Origin: an uncultured Collinsella sp.
Lineage (GTDB): Bacteria > Actinomycetota > Coriobacteriia > Coriobacteriales > Coriobacteriaceae
NCBI GenBank assembly: GCA_937995345.1
Contig: CALKKS010000035.1
Location: forward strand, 1 to 52,098
Reading direction: 5' to 3'
DNA: 52,098 nucleotides
Positions 31,531-39,271 of this stretch are shown piece by piece (positions within the stretch are counted from its first letter, which is position 1; every line of letters starts with the position of its first letter). A model generated the notes under the pieces. The model saw nothing but the letters and a program-made list of their open reading frames with translations. It made no database searches and was not told where the DNA came from. The translations under genes and the position numbers were made by a program.

Positions 31531-33695
31531 GCGGCCTCCCCTTCACCGCTTACGGTGGGCGCGATGCGCTGCAGCAGGGCCACAACGTCCTCGCTGCCGA
31601 CGGGTTCCACCGTAATGTGCTTGGCGGCCATGCGTTTGCAAATAACGGGCAGGTCGGCCTCGGTCGCCTGACGCATGAGCAGGTAAAGTGTGTCTCCATC
31701 GACCAGGCCCGCAGCGTCACTCTCGCGAATCGCCGACCCAATAGCGCCGACCAGCTCGCCAACAGGCTCCATGCCCGAAACCACGCGCAAGAGCAAGAAG
31801 CTTCCCATCTTATTATCCGCAAGCGCCTGCTCGGCGGCGAGTTCCTGGCCAAAGGCGTCGTGGTTGAGCACGCACGTGCCGGCAACGCAGCGCTTATCCT
31901 GCGCCACTGCTTCGTAATCGAAGGCGCGTCCCAGCGCGCTTTCCACCAGGCCACACAGGATGCGGAACAGGTTTTGGTAGTACAGGGTCATTTGGCTTTC
32001 TGCCACGTGACGCACAAAGATCAACACAGCGGGCGCCCCGTCGCGCTCGATCGCATAGCCAAACATCGGAAGCCCCGACGTCAGTGCGCGGTTCACCCAC
32101 AAACCGGAGTTCGCACCTTGGAGCACGGACGCAAGGTCATCGAGCGAGAGCGAGCGCGGCACATCGTTGGAAATCGCCGGGCTCGCCGCTACCAGGCGCG
32201 CAAATGCCCCGCCCGAAACATGGTAGATCGTCACCGAATCGTTCTCGAGAATCTCGCCCAGCAGCTCACAACACTTGCGGTATATATCGCGCGGGTTGAG
32301 TACGTCGAGCTCCTGCGTCACGGCAAAGATCTTGCCAAAGCTGTCGTGGCGCCCCACAATCTGTCGCTTGTAGGCGCGCTTGTCCTCAATCACGTCGTGA
32401 TAGAGCCGCGTGAGGAACGTGTTGCGATTTCGCACAAGCTCGTTCTCGTCGCGCCCGGCTTTAATGGCCTCGCTGTTGCGCAGCTGCACATAGCCGCACA
32501 CGGCGCCCACAACAAAGTACGCGATAAACGGCAGCCAGTTGGACGGCTCATAGAACAAGCCCTGAAAGGTGTATCCGTACAGTGCAAAATAGCTCAATGC
32601 CAGACCCACCGATGCCAGCAGCGCCGCGATCAGGCCAAAGTCGAGCCCGTAGAGCGTGCCAATCAGGACCACATAGAGCAGTCGATAGTCGAGCACGTTG
32701 AGCTGGGCAGATTGGGAGAACAGATGCTCCAGCACCTCGAACAGCACCCAAGCGAAGCCCGTCTCCAGGCATTTAATGGGCAGCGCGCGCAGCTGAATGC
32801 GATCGATGGCCGCACAAAGGGGATTGGCCTTTTTGGTACCTGCGTTAGCCCAGCAGGCGTGGATGGTCGAAAGATCGCGCAGCAGGTCGTAACGCTGAAA
32901 CCAGCCATAGCGTTTGCGAGCGACATCGCCTGCGGGCAACACATAGCCGGTCGACTCGCCATACGCAACGGACAGCCCGGGGAACAGGCGCTGGAGCGCG
33001 CCGCCTAAGTCCCCCGTTGTGCGATGGAAAGCATCTGCTACATCGAGCGTCTCAAAGGTCGCATCCCAACTATCAAAGACGCGATGCACCAGCACCGCTA
33101 GCTCCTCCGCGCACAGCAGGGGAAACGGCGCGTCCGCGGCACCTTGGAGCGCGACCGATCCGGTCGAGCATGCCTCGAACAGCGGCACCAAAAACGGATC
33201 GTTGAGCGCCGCGGAGGCAGTATACAGATAGGGCGCGCACAGGATCTTGGCTTGGATGTTGTCTTGAGAGGCATAGTAGCGGCACAGGTCGTTGGCCGCG
33301 CGGGCGATAATGCCCTTACCCGTTTGGGCGGCACCGTCTATGGCATTGGAGGCATCGTCAACGCCCGCCGCCCCATCGACGCCCTCCGCGCCCGCAGGGC
33401 CCGCCACAAACAGCAGCTGCACACGGCGGCCCATGCAGGCACGAAACACCGAGCGCAGCAGCTCAATATCGCCAAAAGTCTCGGTATGCGGAGTGAGATA
33501 CGTGGAGAGGTAGACCACGCGGTCGAACTCATAGGCCTGGTCCAGGTGGCGCAGCAGCTCTTTCCACGAGCCGTGAGACGATGAATCGCGCTGCGCATCG
33601 TCGGCAGCTAAAACCTGAACATGGTCACCGGGAAACGCCTTGGCACAAAAGTCGTCGTCAACATACGCGGTGTTGCCAACAACCAGCACCTCCAT
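31527..33695 (-). CDS. pelD: PelD-like c-di-GMP receptor with an extra N-terminal domain
   Basis: First gene of the operon, 722 aa. Residues 1-290 resemble an NAD(P)-binding epimerase/SDR-like fold with a weak GNTAYVDD loop. About four membrane helices occupy 303-405, then a coiled linker. A GAF domain lies around 450-600, and a degenerate GGDEF domain ends the protein. The latter has RESD at 657-660, five residues before DGDTL in place of GGDEF. That spacing equals the RxxD I-site of diguanylate cyclases, so c-di-GMP binding without synthesis is predicted, as for Pseudomonas PelD. ATG follows GGGAGGGG. It probably controls PelF/PelG activity. Confidence 0.88.
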   Translation of the reverse strand: MEVLVVGNTAYVDDDFCAKAFPGDHVQVLAADDAQRDSSSHGSWKELLRHLDQAYEFDRVVYLSTYLTPHTETFGDIELLRSVFRACMGRRVQLLFVAGPAGAEGVDGAAGVDDASNAIDGAAQTGKGIIARAANDLCRYYASQDNIQAKILCAPYLYTASAALNDPFLVPLFEACSTGSVALQGAADAPFPLLCAEELAVLVHRVFDSWDATFETLDVADAFHRTTGDLGGALQRLFPGLSVAYGESTGYVLPAGDVARKRYGWFQRYDLLRDLSTIHACWANAGTKKANPLCAAIDRIQLRALPIKCLETGFAWVLFEVLEHLFSQSAQLNVLDYRLLYVVLIGTLYGLDFGLIAALLASVGLALSYFALYGYTFQGLFYEPSNWLPFIAYFVVGAVCGYVQLRNSEAIKAGRDENELVRNRNTFLTRLYHDVIEDKRAYKRQIVGRHDSFGKIFAVTQELDVLNPRDIYRKCCELLGEILENDSVTIYHVSGGAFARLVAASPAISNDVPRSLSLDDLASVLQGANSGLWVNRALTSGLPMFGYAIERDGAPAVLIFVRHVAESQMTLYYQNLFRILCGLVESALGRAFDYEAVAQDKRCVAGTCVLNHDAFGQELAAEQALADNKMGSFLLLRVVSGMEPVGELVGAIGSAIRESDAAGLVDGDTLYLLMRQATEADLPVICKRMAAKHITVEPVGSEDVVALLQRIAPTVSGEGEAA

Positions 33696-33727
33696 GGCGC
33701 GCCCCTCCCTTAAATTCCTCTTTTGCC

Positions 33728-33758
33728 ATAGTCAACATGCGTATTGTACGCTGTCAAC
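33728..33758 (-). promoter_or_regulatory. candidate pel operon promoter/operator
   Basis: Minus-strand TTGACA (33752-33757) is a perfect -35. A -10 at 17-18 bp is poor (TGACTA or GACTAT). The segment holds GTCAAC twice (33731-33736, 33753-33758) flanking GCGTA-TTG-TACGC, a small inverted repeat. A poor -10 plus symmetric sites suggests an activated or regulated promoter about 35-60 bases upstream of the PelD-like start. Confidence 0.4.
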
Positions 33759-33844
33759 GCAAGCCAAGCGCAACTTTCAAAGCTGTTTTAAGAACATCTT
33801 CAGAGGATGAGGAGGTGCCAAGGGCCTGAAAGGGCACTTAATTC

Positions 33845-33967
33845 GGAAGTATGCGGAAAATTCCTGGCATGCCGACCACACCGAATATAGGCAACGCTTC
33901 TACCTGCGGTTCCTTTATGCGGAAAAGCCGTTGTGCTCGGGGGATCCAGAATTTGCCGCATACTTCC
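33845..33967 (-). repeat. palindromic intergenic element, copy A
   Basis: Arms at 33845-33867 and 33946-33967 are inverted repeats: 12 bp (GGAAGTATGCGG), a mismatch, AAATTC, a one-base offset, then TGG. Internal landmarks ACCTGCGGTT (33902-33911) and TGTGCTCGG (33932-33940) recur in copy B about 136 bp further on. Overlapping open frames on both strands exist, but none has a ribosome-binding site. It fills part of the 590-bp gene-free stretch between the pel operon and the ATPase genes. Confidence 0.75.
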
Positions 33968-33980
33968 GGCGGGTGATTCC

Positions 33981-34101
33981 AGAAGTGCGGTGAAAAACCG
34001 AGATCTGTCGAGCAGACCCCGGTTTTGGGCATCAGCGACCTGCGGTTTTGTTAGCAAAATTCGAGATGTGCTCGGCTAGTTCCGATTTTCCCCGCACTTC
34101 T
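33981..34101 (-). repeat. palindromic intergenic element, copy B
   Basis: AGAAGTGCGG at 33981-33990 pairs with CCGCACTTCT at 34092-34101, extending through GAAAA/TTTTC after one mismatch. ACCTGCGGTT (34038-34047) and TGTGCTCGG (34067-34075) sit at nearly the same spacing as in copy A, so this is a diverged second copy in the same orientation. A 53-codon open frame (34193-34032, minus) runs into it without a visible ribosome-binding site. Confidence 0.72.
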
Positions 34102-34234
34102 CCCACGCACCAGACTCGCAATAGCCCGGCGCAATCCGCCCCAAACAGCCCGTCCAAGTTCTTGCGATACTCGATGCTTCGGTCTCTCGACATTGCCTGA
34201 GCGAGTGCACTCAGCCAACCGCCACGAGCAAACA

Positions 34235-34271
34235 GGAGGCCCGGCGCAGTTCATTCGCTACTACACCGGGC
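34235..34271 (-). terminator. hairpin downstream of the second AAA ATPase gene
   Basis: AGGCCCGG (34235-34242) pairs with CCGGGCCT (34264-34271) around a 21-base loop, just past the stop of the 34287-35468 gene. The minus-strand follow-on is TCCTG, not T-rich, so it may be a weak or factor-dependent terminator. Confidence 0.5.
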
Positions 34272-34286
34272 CTTCTTCTTAACCAA

Positions 34287-35468
34287 CTAGTCAATTCGTT
34301 CCGTACGTCTCAAATATCGATCAAATTGAGGAACGGTAAAATCAACCTCTCCCCTTGCAGCGGAGTAAATCATGCCCTTACTAATTAATTGAGCTCGAAG
34401 GGGTCCAATAGACGAAACGTCTCTCCCCATATAATGAGCCACATTCGCAAGCGTACAAGGAAGCTCGCCGCAGCGCACCATGGCAATCAAAAACTCCTTT
34501 TGCCTTGGCGTGCATCGATCATATCGAACACTAAAGAAACCTTCGTCAAGACGTGCATCCGTTATAGAAGTGCAGTTGAGCACGGTTTCCAGAGAAACGA
34601 ACTTACAATCAGATGAAGTCCAAATGGTCGAACAAAGCTCCTGGATGAAATACGGGTATCCCTCCGTATAGTCAATAATAGTACTGACCGCCTCGTCGGA
34701 ATAGTGCACGTCAAGCTTTAACGCTGGCCTGACAATAGCCTCAACCGCCTTATCACGAGGAAGCGAGTCGACTTTTACAAAGCTAAACTGCCTCTCGGAA
34801 TAAGTCTTGGCTTCGCCCAACATCTTTAGAAGCTTGGGCAGGCCGGCACAGCCAAACATAACGGGAAGGCCAAGCTGAGTCGCACGGTGAAGCGCGCATG
34901 CTAGGGCTTCAAGTTCTTCTTTGCTGGCATACTGCAACTCGTCAATTCCAATAAATATCGAAGATCCTGCAGCTTGAGCATATTTTCCCAGAACGACGAG
35001 CACATCGGTAAAATCGCCAGATAGATTATGAGACGAGGCGAGAGACGCCCCAAGAACCTCTTCATTAAAGCCCAAAGACAATGAACCATCGCCCGCGTCA
35101 ACAGATAGCGTTAAGGATGCAAACAGGTTCTTAATCTGCTCCAATTTACTCTTAACGAGTTCAATTCTATTGAGCGAAGCCGCTAGCGTGCAGCAAGCCG
35201 AAGCTAAAGGAGCAATCAAACCCTTCTTCTCTTCGACCTCTATATGGCGAACAAGAATACCTTCGCCCTCGGCTATTGATTCGATCGAGTTAAGCAGCAC
35301 CGTTTTGCCAACACCCCTAAGGCCGTACAAAACAAGCGAACGGCTCTGGTAGTTTGCAGCAAGGGCCTTAAGCTGAAGAGAGGCCGATTCGAGGATATCA
35401 TCGCGTCCGGCAAGATATTTGGGCATCGCGCCGGCACCGGGCGTATATGGATTGCGATAATCAATCAT
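34287..35468 (-). CDS. AAA/STAND-like ATPase with C-terminal winged helix (paralog 2)
   Basis: The 393-aa protein starts with NPYTPGAGAMPKYLAGRDDI, a lead-in that recurs in its upstream paralog. Walker A is GLRGVGKT (49-56) and Walker B is IFIGIDELQ (171-179). A sensor-like segment GLPVMFGCAGLPKLL follows, then a lid with EGYPYFIQELCSTIW. The C-terminal 80 residues (RQKEFLIAMV...LRAQLISKGMIYSA) look like a winged helix. The family resembles archaeal-type/ORC-like ATPases that occur in actinobacterial accessory regions. Substrate and partner are unknown. Sequence is AT-richer than the pel operon, suggesting acquisition. Confidence 0.85.
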   Translation of the reverse strand: MIDYRNPYTPGAGAMPKYLAGRDDILESASLQLKALAANYQSRSLVLYGLRGVGKTVLLNSIESIAEGEGILVRHIEVEEKKGLIAPLASACCTLAASLNRIELVKSKLEQIKNLFASLTLSVDAGDGSLSLGFNEEVLGASLASSHNLSGDFTDVLVVLGKYAQAAGSSIFIGIDELQYASKEELEALACALHRATQLGLPVMFGCAGLPKLLKMLGEAKTYSERQFSFVKVDSLPRDKAVEAIVRPALKLDVHYSDEAVSTIIDYTEGYPYFIQELCSTIWTSSDCKFVSLETVLNCTSITDARLDEGFFSVRYDRCTPRQKEFLIAMVRCGELPCTLANVAHYMGRDVSSIGPLRAQLISKGMIYSAARGEVDFTVPQFDRYLRRTERID

Positions 35469-35564
35469 TGCAAGCTCCTAAAGAATAACGACCGACCGAC
35501 AATTTTGAAACATAATACCAAGACACCGATATAGCGGGCCATCGCAAATAGAAGCAAATCGAGC

Positions 35565-35599
35565 AGGGCGGCTCACGACACCTTACCGTGAGTCGCCCT
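35565..35599 (-). terminator. hairpin between the two ATPase genes
   Basis: AGGGCGGCTCACG (35565-35577) pairs with CGTGAGTCGCCCT (35587-35599), 13 bp with one imperfect position, 42 bases after the stop of the 35641-36744 gene. No clear T-run follows on the minus strand. The remaining 35470-35640 sequence holds a direct repeat ATTTAATCT (35609-35632) and no gene. Confidence 0.6.
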
Positions 35600-35640
35600 C
35601 AATCGTTGTACATTTAATCTCGGAGATTTAATCTGGAATT

Positions 35641-36744
35641 TTAATACCTCGATAGAATCTCATCTCTATTATCTTTGAGATACTCGTCCAAATCCGGCAC
35701 AGCAAATTGAACATAGCCCCTCTGAGGCGCCTGGATAACTTCTCGTGAAAGCAGCTTGGCCCTAACAGAACTCAGCTCACTCGTCTTTTTACCAAGGCGT
35801 TTGGCTAAATCCGAGGTCTTGGATTGCCTACTATCCTCGCACATGGCATACAGGTAGTTGATTTCATTACGGGAAAGACCCGAAATTGCAGGCTCGTGAA
35901 CCACGTCGTGGAAACGCGCTTCGGCGAGCAGGATACCTTCATCAACATCGCGCCCAGTAACGAGAGTTGATTTCTCCCGATGAAGGTTGGCGCGCTGCCA
36001 AATTGAATACCCAACAAGCTGAACTAAATACGCATAGCCTTTTGTTGCTCTCGCCGCTTTTGAAAGCAAATCCCCGTCGAGAGAAAGGCCGGTTGCGCTA
36101 AAGCTATCACTCAGAGAAAGTGCGATCTCGATTTGGTTGATAGGAGCCAGGTCTTCAGGAACCGCGCGACGAAGAAAAGTAAGGGCCTTGCCGTTAATGA
36201 GATCCATAACGCCAGACGGCAATCCGGCAAAGGCAAGAGCGATGTTGACTTTCTCCCCGATAAGCAATTGAACTGTCGAGGCAATAATGCGCATTTCCTC
36301 AACTGGGGCATCTTGGACTTCATCAACAGCGATAAACAGGCCCTTTGAGCCCTGTGCAATCTGCTTTAGTTTTGCCCGAAGGCTCATTTCGCTTGAAGAA
36401 ATGTCCAACTTGGCAGAAGCAATACCAACGTTAACGCCAAGCGAAGCGGAGGAAAAAGTCAGTTGGTCTTGAATCTGCTCCATAAGATCGTGCGACAAAC
36501 GCGGACCAGCCGAAACAACAACGGCCTTCCAACCCAGTTCAATCGCTCGGTCGCGCAGATCGCAAAGAAGAACCGTTTTCCCCGACCCGCGCGGGCCTGT
36601 GATTCGCATAAGACGTGCGGGGGCGCCAACGCCGGACATGAGACCCTCCACGAACTCGAGAGAGATATCATCACGACCGATGATTCGAGGAGGCTCCGCA
36701 CCGGCGGTCGGACGAAATGGATTGTAGAACTTGGCTTTGTCCAT
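35641..36744 (-). CDS. AAA/STAND-like ATPase with C-terminal winged helix (paralog 1)
   Basis: The 367-aa protein begins FYNPFRPTAGAEPPRIIGRD, parallel to its neighbour. Walker A is GPRGSGKT (50-57), Walker B is LFIAVDEVQ (136-144), then INIALAFAGLP-like sensor sequence and KGYAYLVQLVGYSIW. The end (RNEINYLYAMCE...LRAKLLSREVIQAP) is a winged-helix-like module. It lies upstream of the second paralog by 172 bp with a hairpin between, so the two need not be coexpressed. An AT-rich leader with TATA-like repeats precedes it. A role in defence or regulation is possible but nothing in the sequence proves it. Confidence 0.85.
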   Translation of the reverse strand: MDKAKFYNPFRPTAGAEPPRIIGRDDISLEFVEGLMSGVGAPARLMRITGPRGSGKTVLLCDLRDRAIELGWKAVVVSAGPRLSHDLMEQIQDQLTFSSASLGVNVGIASAKLDISSSEMSLRAKLKQIAQGSKGLFIAVDEVQDAPVEEMRIIASTVQLLIGEKVNIALAFAGLPSGVMDLINGKALTFLRRAVPEDLAPINQIEIALSLSDSFSATGLSLDGDLLSKAARATKGYAYLVQLVGYSIWQRANLHREKSTLVTGRDVDEGILLAEARFHDVVHEPAISGLSRNEINYLYAMCEDSRQSKTSDLAKRLGKKTSELSSVRAKLLSREVIQAPQRGYVQFAVPDLDEYLKDNRDEILSRY

Positions 36745-36765
36745 AACCAGAATCCTCAGGCAAAC

Positions 36766-36832
36766 GTCGCTTATATAGATTTATAAACTAGTATATATGT
36801 ATATATAGCTGTATAAGCGGCTATACAATCGA
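36766..36832 (-). promoter_or_regulatory. AT-rich upstream region of ATPase paralog 1
   Basis: This stretch is a run of TATATA-type repeats, including TATAGC/GCTATA inverted around TGTATAAGCG (36805-36826). Several -10-like sequences overlap, so no single promoter can be chosen. The symmetric site could bind the product of either ATPase gene, whose ends look like winged helices. Confidence 0.35.
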
Positions 36833-36860
36833 TAATGTAAAGAGAATTCATCGAATTAAG

Positions 36861-36995
36861 GGGTACATTCAAGAGGGCGACGTGATCTTCTCCGGTCACC
36901 TGGGCGGCTACAAGTACTACGACATGGACAAGGCCATCGCCGCGGCCTTCGAGCTCGTCCGCAACGAGCTTGGCGTGGAGCCCACGGAGGCGTAG
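36861..36995 (+). pseudogene. glf: C-terminal remnant of UDP-galactopyranose mutase
   Basis: An open reading stretch ending at TAG (36993-36995) encodes GYIQEGDVIFSGHLGGYKYY then DMDKAIAAAFELV. This matches the conserved GRLGEYKYYDMD-type end of Glf, which makes UDP-galactofuranose. There is no start codon, and sequence upstream of about 36860 is the AT-rich ATPase leader, so only some 44 codons survive. Its GC-rich codon use differs abruptly from the AT-rich flank, marking a recombination junction. Confidence 0.8.
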
Positions 36996-37105
36996 GATTA
37001 CACATTAATCATTGCCGGTTACCCTGAAAGCAAGACGACATTTTGTTTAAAATTTGCGCTTAACAGTCCATAACGCCTTTTTGATAAAAGTCTCCCCCAC
37101 TCACG

Positions 37106-37150
37106 CATTGGAGGGTTCGAACAAATGACATTTACTCGAACCCTCCAATG
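37106..37150. repeat. 15-bp perfect inverted repeat upstream of the LicC/LicA fusion gene
   Basis: CATTGGAGGGTTCGA (37106-37120) and its exact reverse complement (37136-37150) enclose a 15-base AT-rich loop, 81 bases before the ATG of the downstream gene. No T-run follows on the plus strand. It may be a leader hairpin, an operator, or the trace of a terminator of the lost glf gene. Confidence 0.65.
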
Positions 37151-37231
37151 GATAGTAAAAAGGAAAGTAATGCCTTCAGCTGTTCAGGTTTGCGATAACA
37201 TCTGACAAAACCGAACGCAAAGGAACCATTA

Positions 37232-39007
37232 ATGCAGCTTACGCATAAACAGTTTAACGTTCTCTATACCCTGAGAAGGCGCCCCGGCATTACGCAACAA
37301 CAACTTGCGGGCGAGTGCGAGATTGGGCTTACAGCGGCAAATGCCGCTGTAATAGACCTCTCAGAAGCCGGCCTCATCAAGGACGCCCACCTCACGCCTA
37401 AGGGCATGACCACACTAAAACCCTATGCCGTGGACAATGCCGTTATCCTTGCGGCAGGCCTCTCCAGTCGCTTGGCCCCCATCTCCTACGAACGCCCCAA
37501 GGGGCTTCTCAAAGTACGTGGGGAAGTCCTGATCGAGCGCCAAATTGAACAGCTACACGAAGCTGGGATTTTCGACATCGTCGTCGTTGTGGGATACAAG
37601 AAGGAGTCCTTCTACTACCTCGAGGACAAATACGGCGTTAAGATCATCGTGAATCGCTCCTACGCTGAGCGCAATAACAATTCCTCGATTATGCTCGTGC
37701 GCGAGATGTTGGGCAATACGTACATCTGCTCCTCGGACAACTATTTCGAGAAGAACCCTTTCACAGACCATGTCTGGAAGGCCTACTACTCAGCCGAGTT
37801 CAACCAGGGCCAGACACCTGAATGGTGTCTGGAAACCGACACCCACGACCGCATCACTAAAGTGAGGGTCGGCGGGTCCGATGCATGGTATATGATTGGC
37901 CACGCTTATTTCGATCGAGAGTTCTCAACTCGTTTTCGAGAAATTCTTGAGAAAGAATACGACCTCCCCCAAACCCGCAACAAACTCTGGGAAGATCTCT
38001 ATGCCGATCATATCGACGAGCTTGACATGCAAATCCGCAGGTACGACCCGCCCATCATCCACGAGTTCGACTCACTCGACGAGCTGCGCAACTTCGACCC
38101 TCTTTTCCTTGAAAACCTTGATTCCGAGATTTTCGACAACATCGTTACCGTCTTGGGATGCGAAAAATCCGAAATTCGCGACGTCTATCCACTCAAACAG
38201 GGTCTTACGAACCTCAGCTGCCACTTTACGACCGATGACGGCGAGTGGGTCTACCGCCACCCCGGCGTAGGAACCGAGCTCCTTGTAGACCGCAAAGCCG
38301 AAAAAACCGCACTCGAGACCGCACGCACGCTCGGCCTTGACTCCACCTTTGTTTTTGCGAATCCCCGCCGCGGCTGGAAGGTGTCACGATTTGTGACGAA
38401 TTGTAGAAACCTCGACGTTCACGACGACGCCCAATTGGCCCAAGCCATGCAAATGGCCCGCAGGCTTCACGAGAGCGGTGCAAAAGTTAATCGCTATTTT
38501 AGCTTCTATGAAGAGGGAAGGGGCTACGAACGTGCCATTCTAAAACACGGGCCCATCGATGTGCCGGATTTACCCGAGATGGATACGCAGGCAGCCGAAC
38601 TGAACAGAATGCTCATTGCCGACGGGGGCGATCCGGTCCTCTGCCACAACGATTTCTTTAGTCTCAACTTCCTCGTAAGCGGCGACGGCCATGTCGATCT
38701 CATTGACTGGGAATACGCCGGTATGAGCGACTATGCTAATGATTTTGGAACATTCTGTGTTTGCGAACAGTTAACCGAGAAGAAAATGCGCAGAGCACTA
38801 GAGCATTACTTCAGCCGCAAGCCAACCGATGCGGAATGGCGTCACAACCTGGGACAGGTGGGCATGGCAGGCTGGTGCTGGTACACATGGGCACTGCTTA
38901 AAGAGGCAGAAGGCGATAACGTTGGCGAGTGGTCCCACATCTACTACCACTATGCCAAAACCTACCTTAAGAAGGCACTCGAGCTCTACAAGGAGTGCAG
39001 CGGGTAA
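37232..39007 (+). CDS. winged-helix / LicC cytidylyltransferase / LicA choline kinase fusion
   Basis: The 591-aa protein appears to be three proteins in one. Residues 1-65 form a MarR-like winged helix (TQQQLAGECEIGLTAANAAV). Residues 68-290 are a LicC-type nucleotidyltransferase (ILAAGLSSRL...RPKGLL) predicted to make CDP-choline. Residues 300-591 are a LicA-type kinase with LCHNDFFSLNFL (HND at 472-474) and LIDWEYAGMSDYAND. It would both phosphorylate choline and activate it for LicD transfer. The DNA-binding part could give self-regulation, or only act as a structural module. ATG has AAAGGAAC upstream. licD lies 3.3 kb downstream; no LicB choline permease is visible here. Confidence 0.9.
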   Translation: MQLTHKQFNVLYTLRRRPGITQQQLAGECEIGLTAANAAVIDLSEAGLIKDAHLTPKGMTTLKPYAVDNAVILAAGLSSRLAPISYERPKGLLKVRGEVLIERQIEQLHEAGIFDIVVVVGYKKESFYYLEDKYGVKIIVNRSYAERNNNSSIMLVREMLGNTYICSSDNYFEKNPFTDHVWKAYYSAEFNQGQTPEWCLETDTHDRITKVRVGGSDAWYMIGHAYFDREFSTRFREILEKEYDLPQTRNKLWEDLYADHIDELDMQIRRYDPPIIHEFDSLDELRNFDPLFLENLDSEIFDNIVTVLGCEKSEIRDVYPLKQGLTNLSCHFTTDDGEWVYRHPGVGTELLVDRKAEKTALETARTLGLDSTFVFANPRRGWKVSRFVTNCRNLDVHDDAQLAQAMQMARRLHESGAKVNRYFSFYEEGRGYERAILKHGPIDVPDLPEMDTQAAELNRMLIADGGDPVLCHNDFFSLNFLVSGDGHVDLIDWEYAGMSDYANDFGTFCVCEQLTEKKMRRALEHYFSRKPTDAEWRHNLGQVGMAGWCWYTWALLKEAEGDNVGEWSHIYYHYAKTYLKKALELYKECSG

Positions 39008-39233
39008 GCAGCGGATTATCTCCCCATCACATGTTTAAGAGGAGCAAGATCAAGGCGGCATCCTCAGCGGCGACGACCGCCATGGCAAGGGGTACCGAAA
39101 AGGAAGCGGACACACTTATTATCGTATAAGCCCCATAACCAAGCATGCAACCATTATCGAAATAAGGCTGCAAGTCATCCCCATGCCTTACAGCCCGCGT
39201 TAAACAATGTCACGGCTGAACGCTTATAAAGCA

Positions 39234-39259
39234 AAGACCCGGCATGATAACCGGGTCTT
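39234..39259 (-). terminator. hairpin downstream of tRNA-Arg
   Basis: AAGACCCGG (39234-39242) pairs with CCGGGTCTT (39251-39259) around 8 bases, 12 bases past the tRNA 3' end, with a T-rich follow-on (TGCTTTA). The rest of 39008-39233, between the LicC/LicA gene and this hairpin, holds no convincing gene; a 33-codon frame from 39034 has no family resemblance I can recognise. Confidence 0.7.
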
Positions 39260-39271
39260 CAAAAACTCTTT

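Noticed and set aside
33800..34057. 85-codon minus-strand frame through the palindromic elements
   Set aside because: It runs through inverted-repeat arms in a frame that is not shared by both copies, has no ribosome-binding site, and a second overlapping frame is equally open.
33845..34101. CRISPR array
   Set aside because: Only two diverged palindromic units with a 136-bp period occur; there are no short identical direct repeats with spacers and no cas genes.
34032..34193. 53-codon minus-strand ORF beside repeat copy B
   Set aside because: No ribosome-binding site precedes the ATG and no family was recognised; it may be a gene remnant but cannot be supported.
39034..39132. Short plus-strand ORF after the LicC/LicA fusion gene
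   Set aside because: Only about 33 codons, no recognisable domain, low-complexity start; possibly degenerate sequence.
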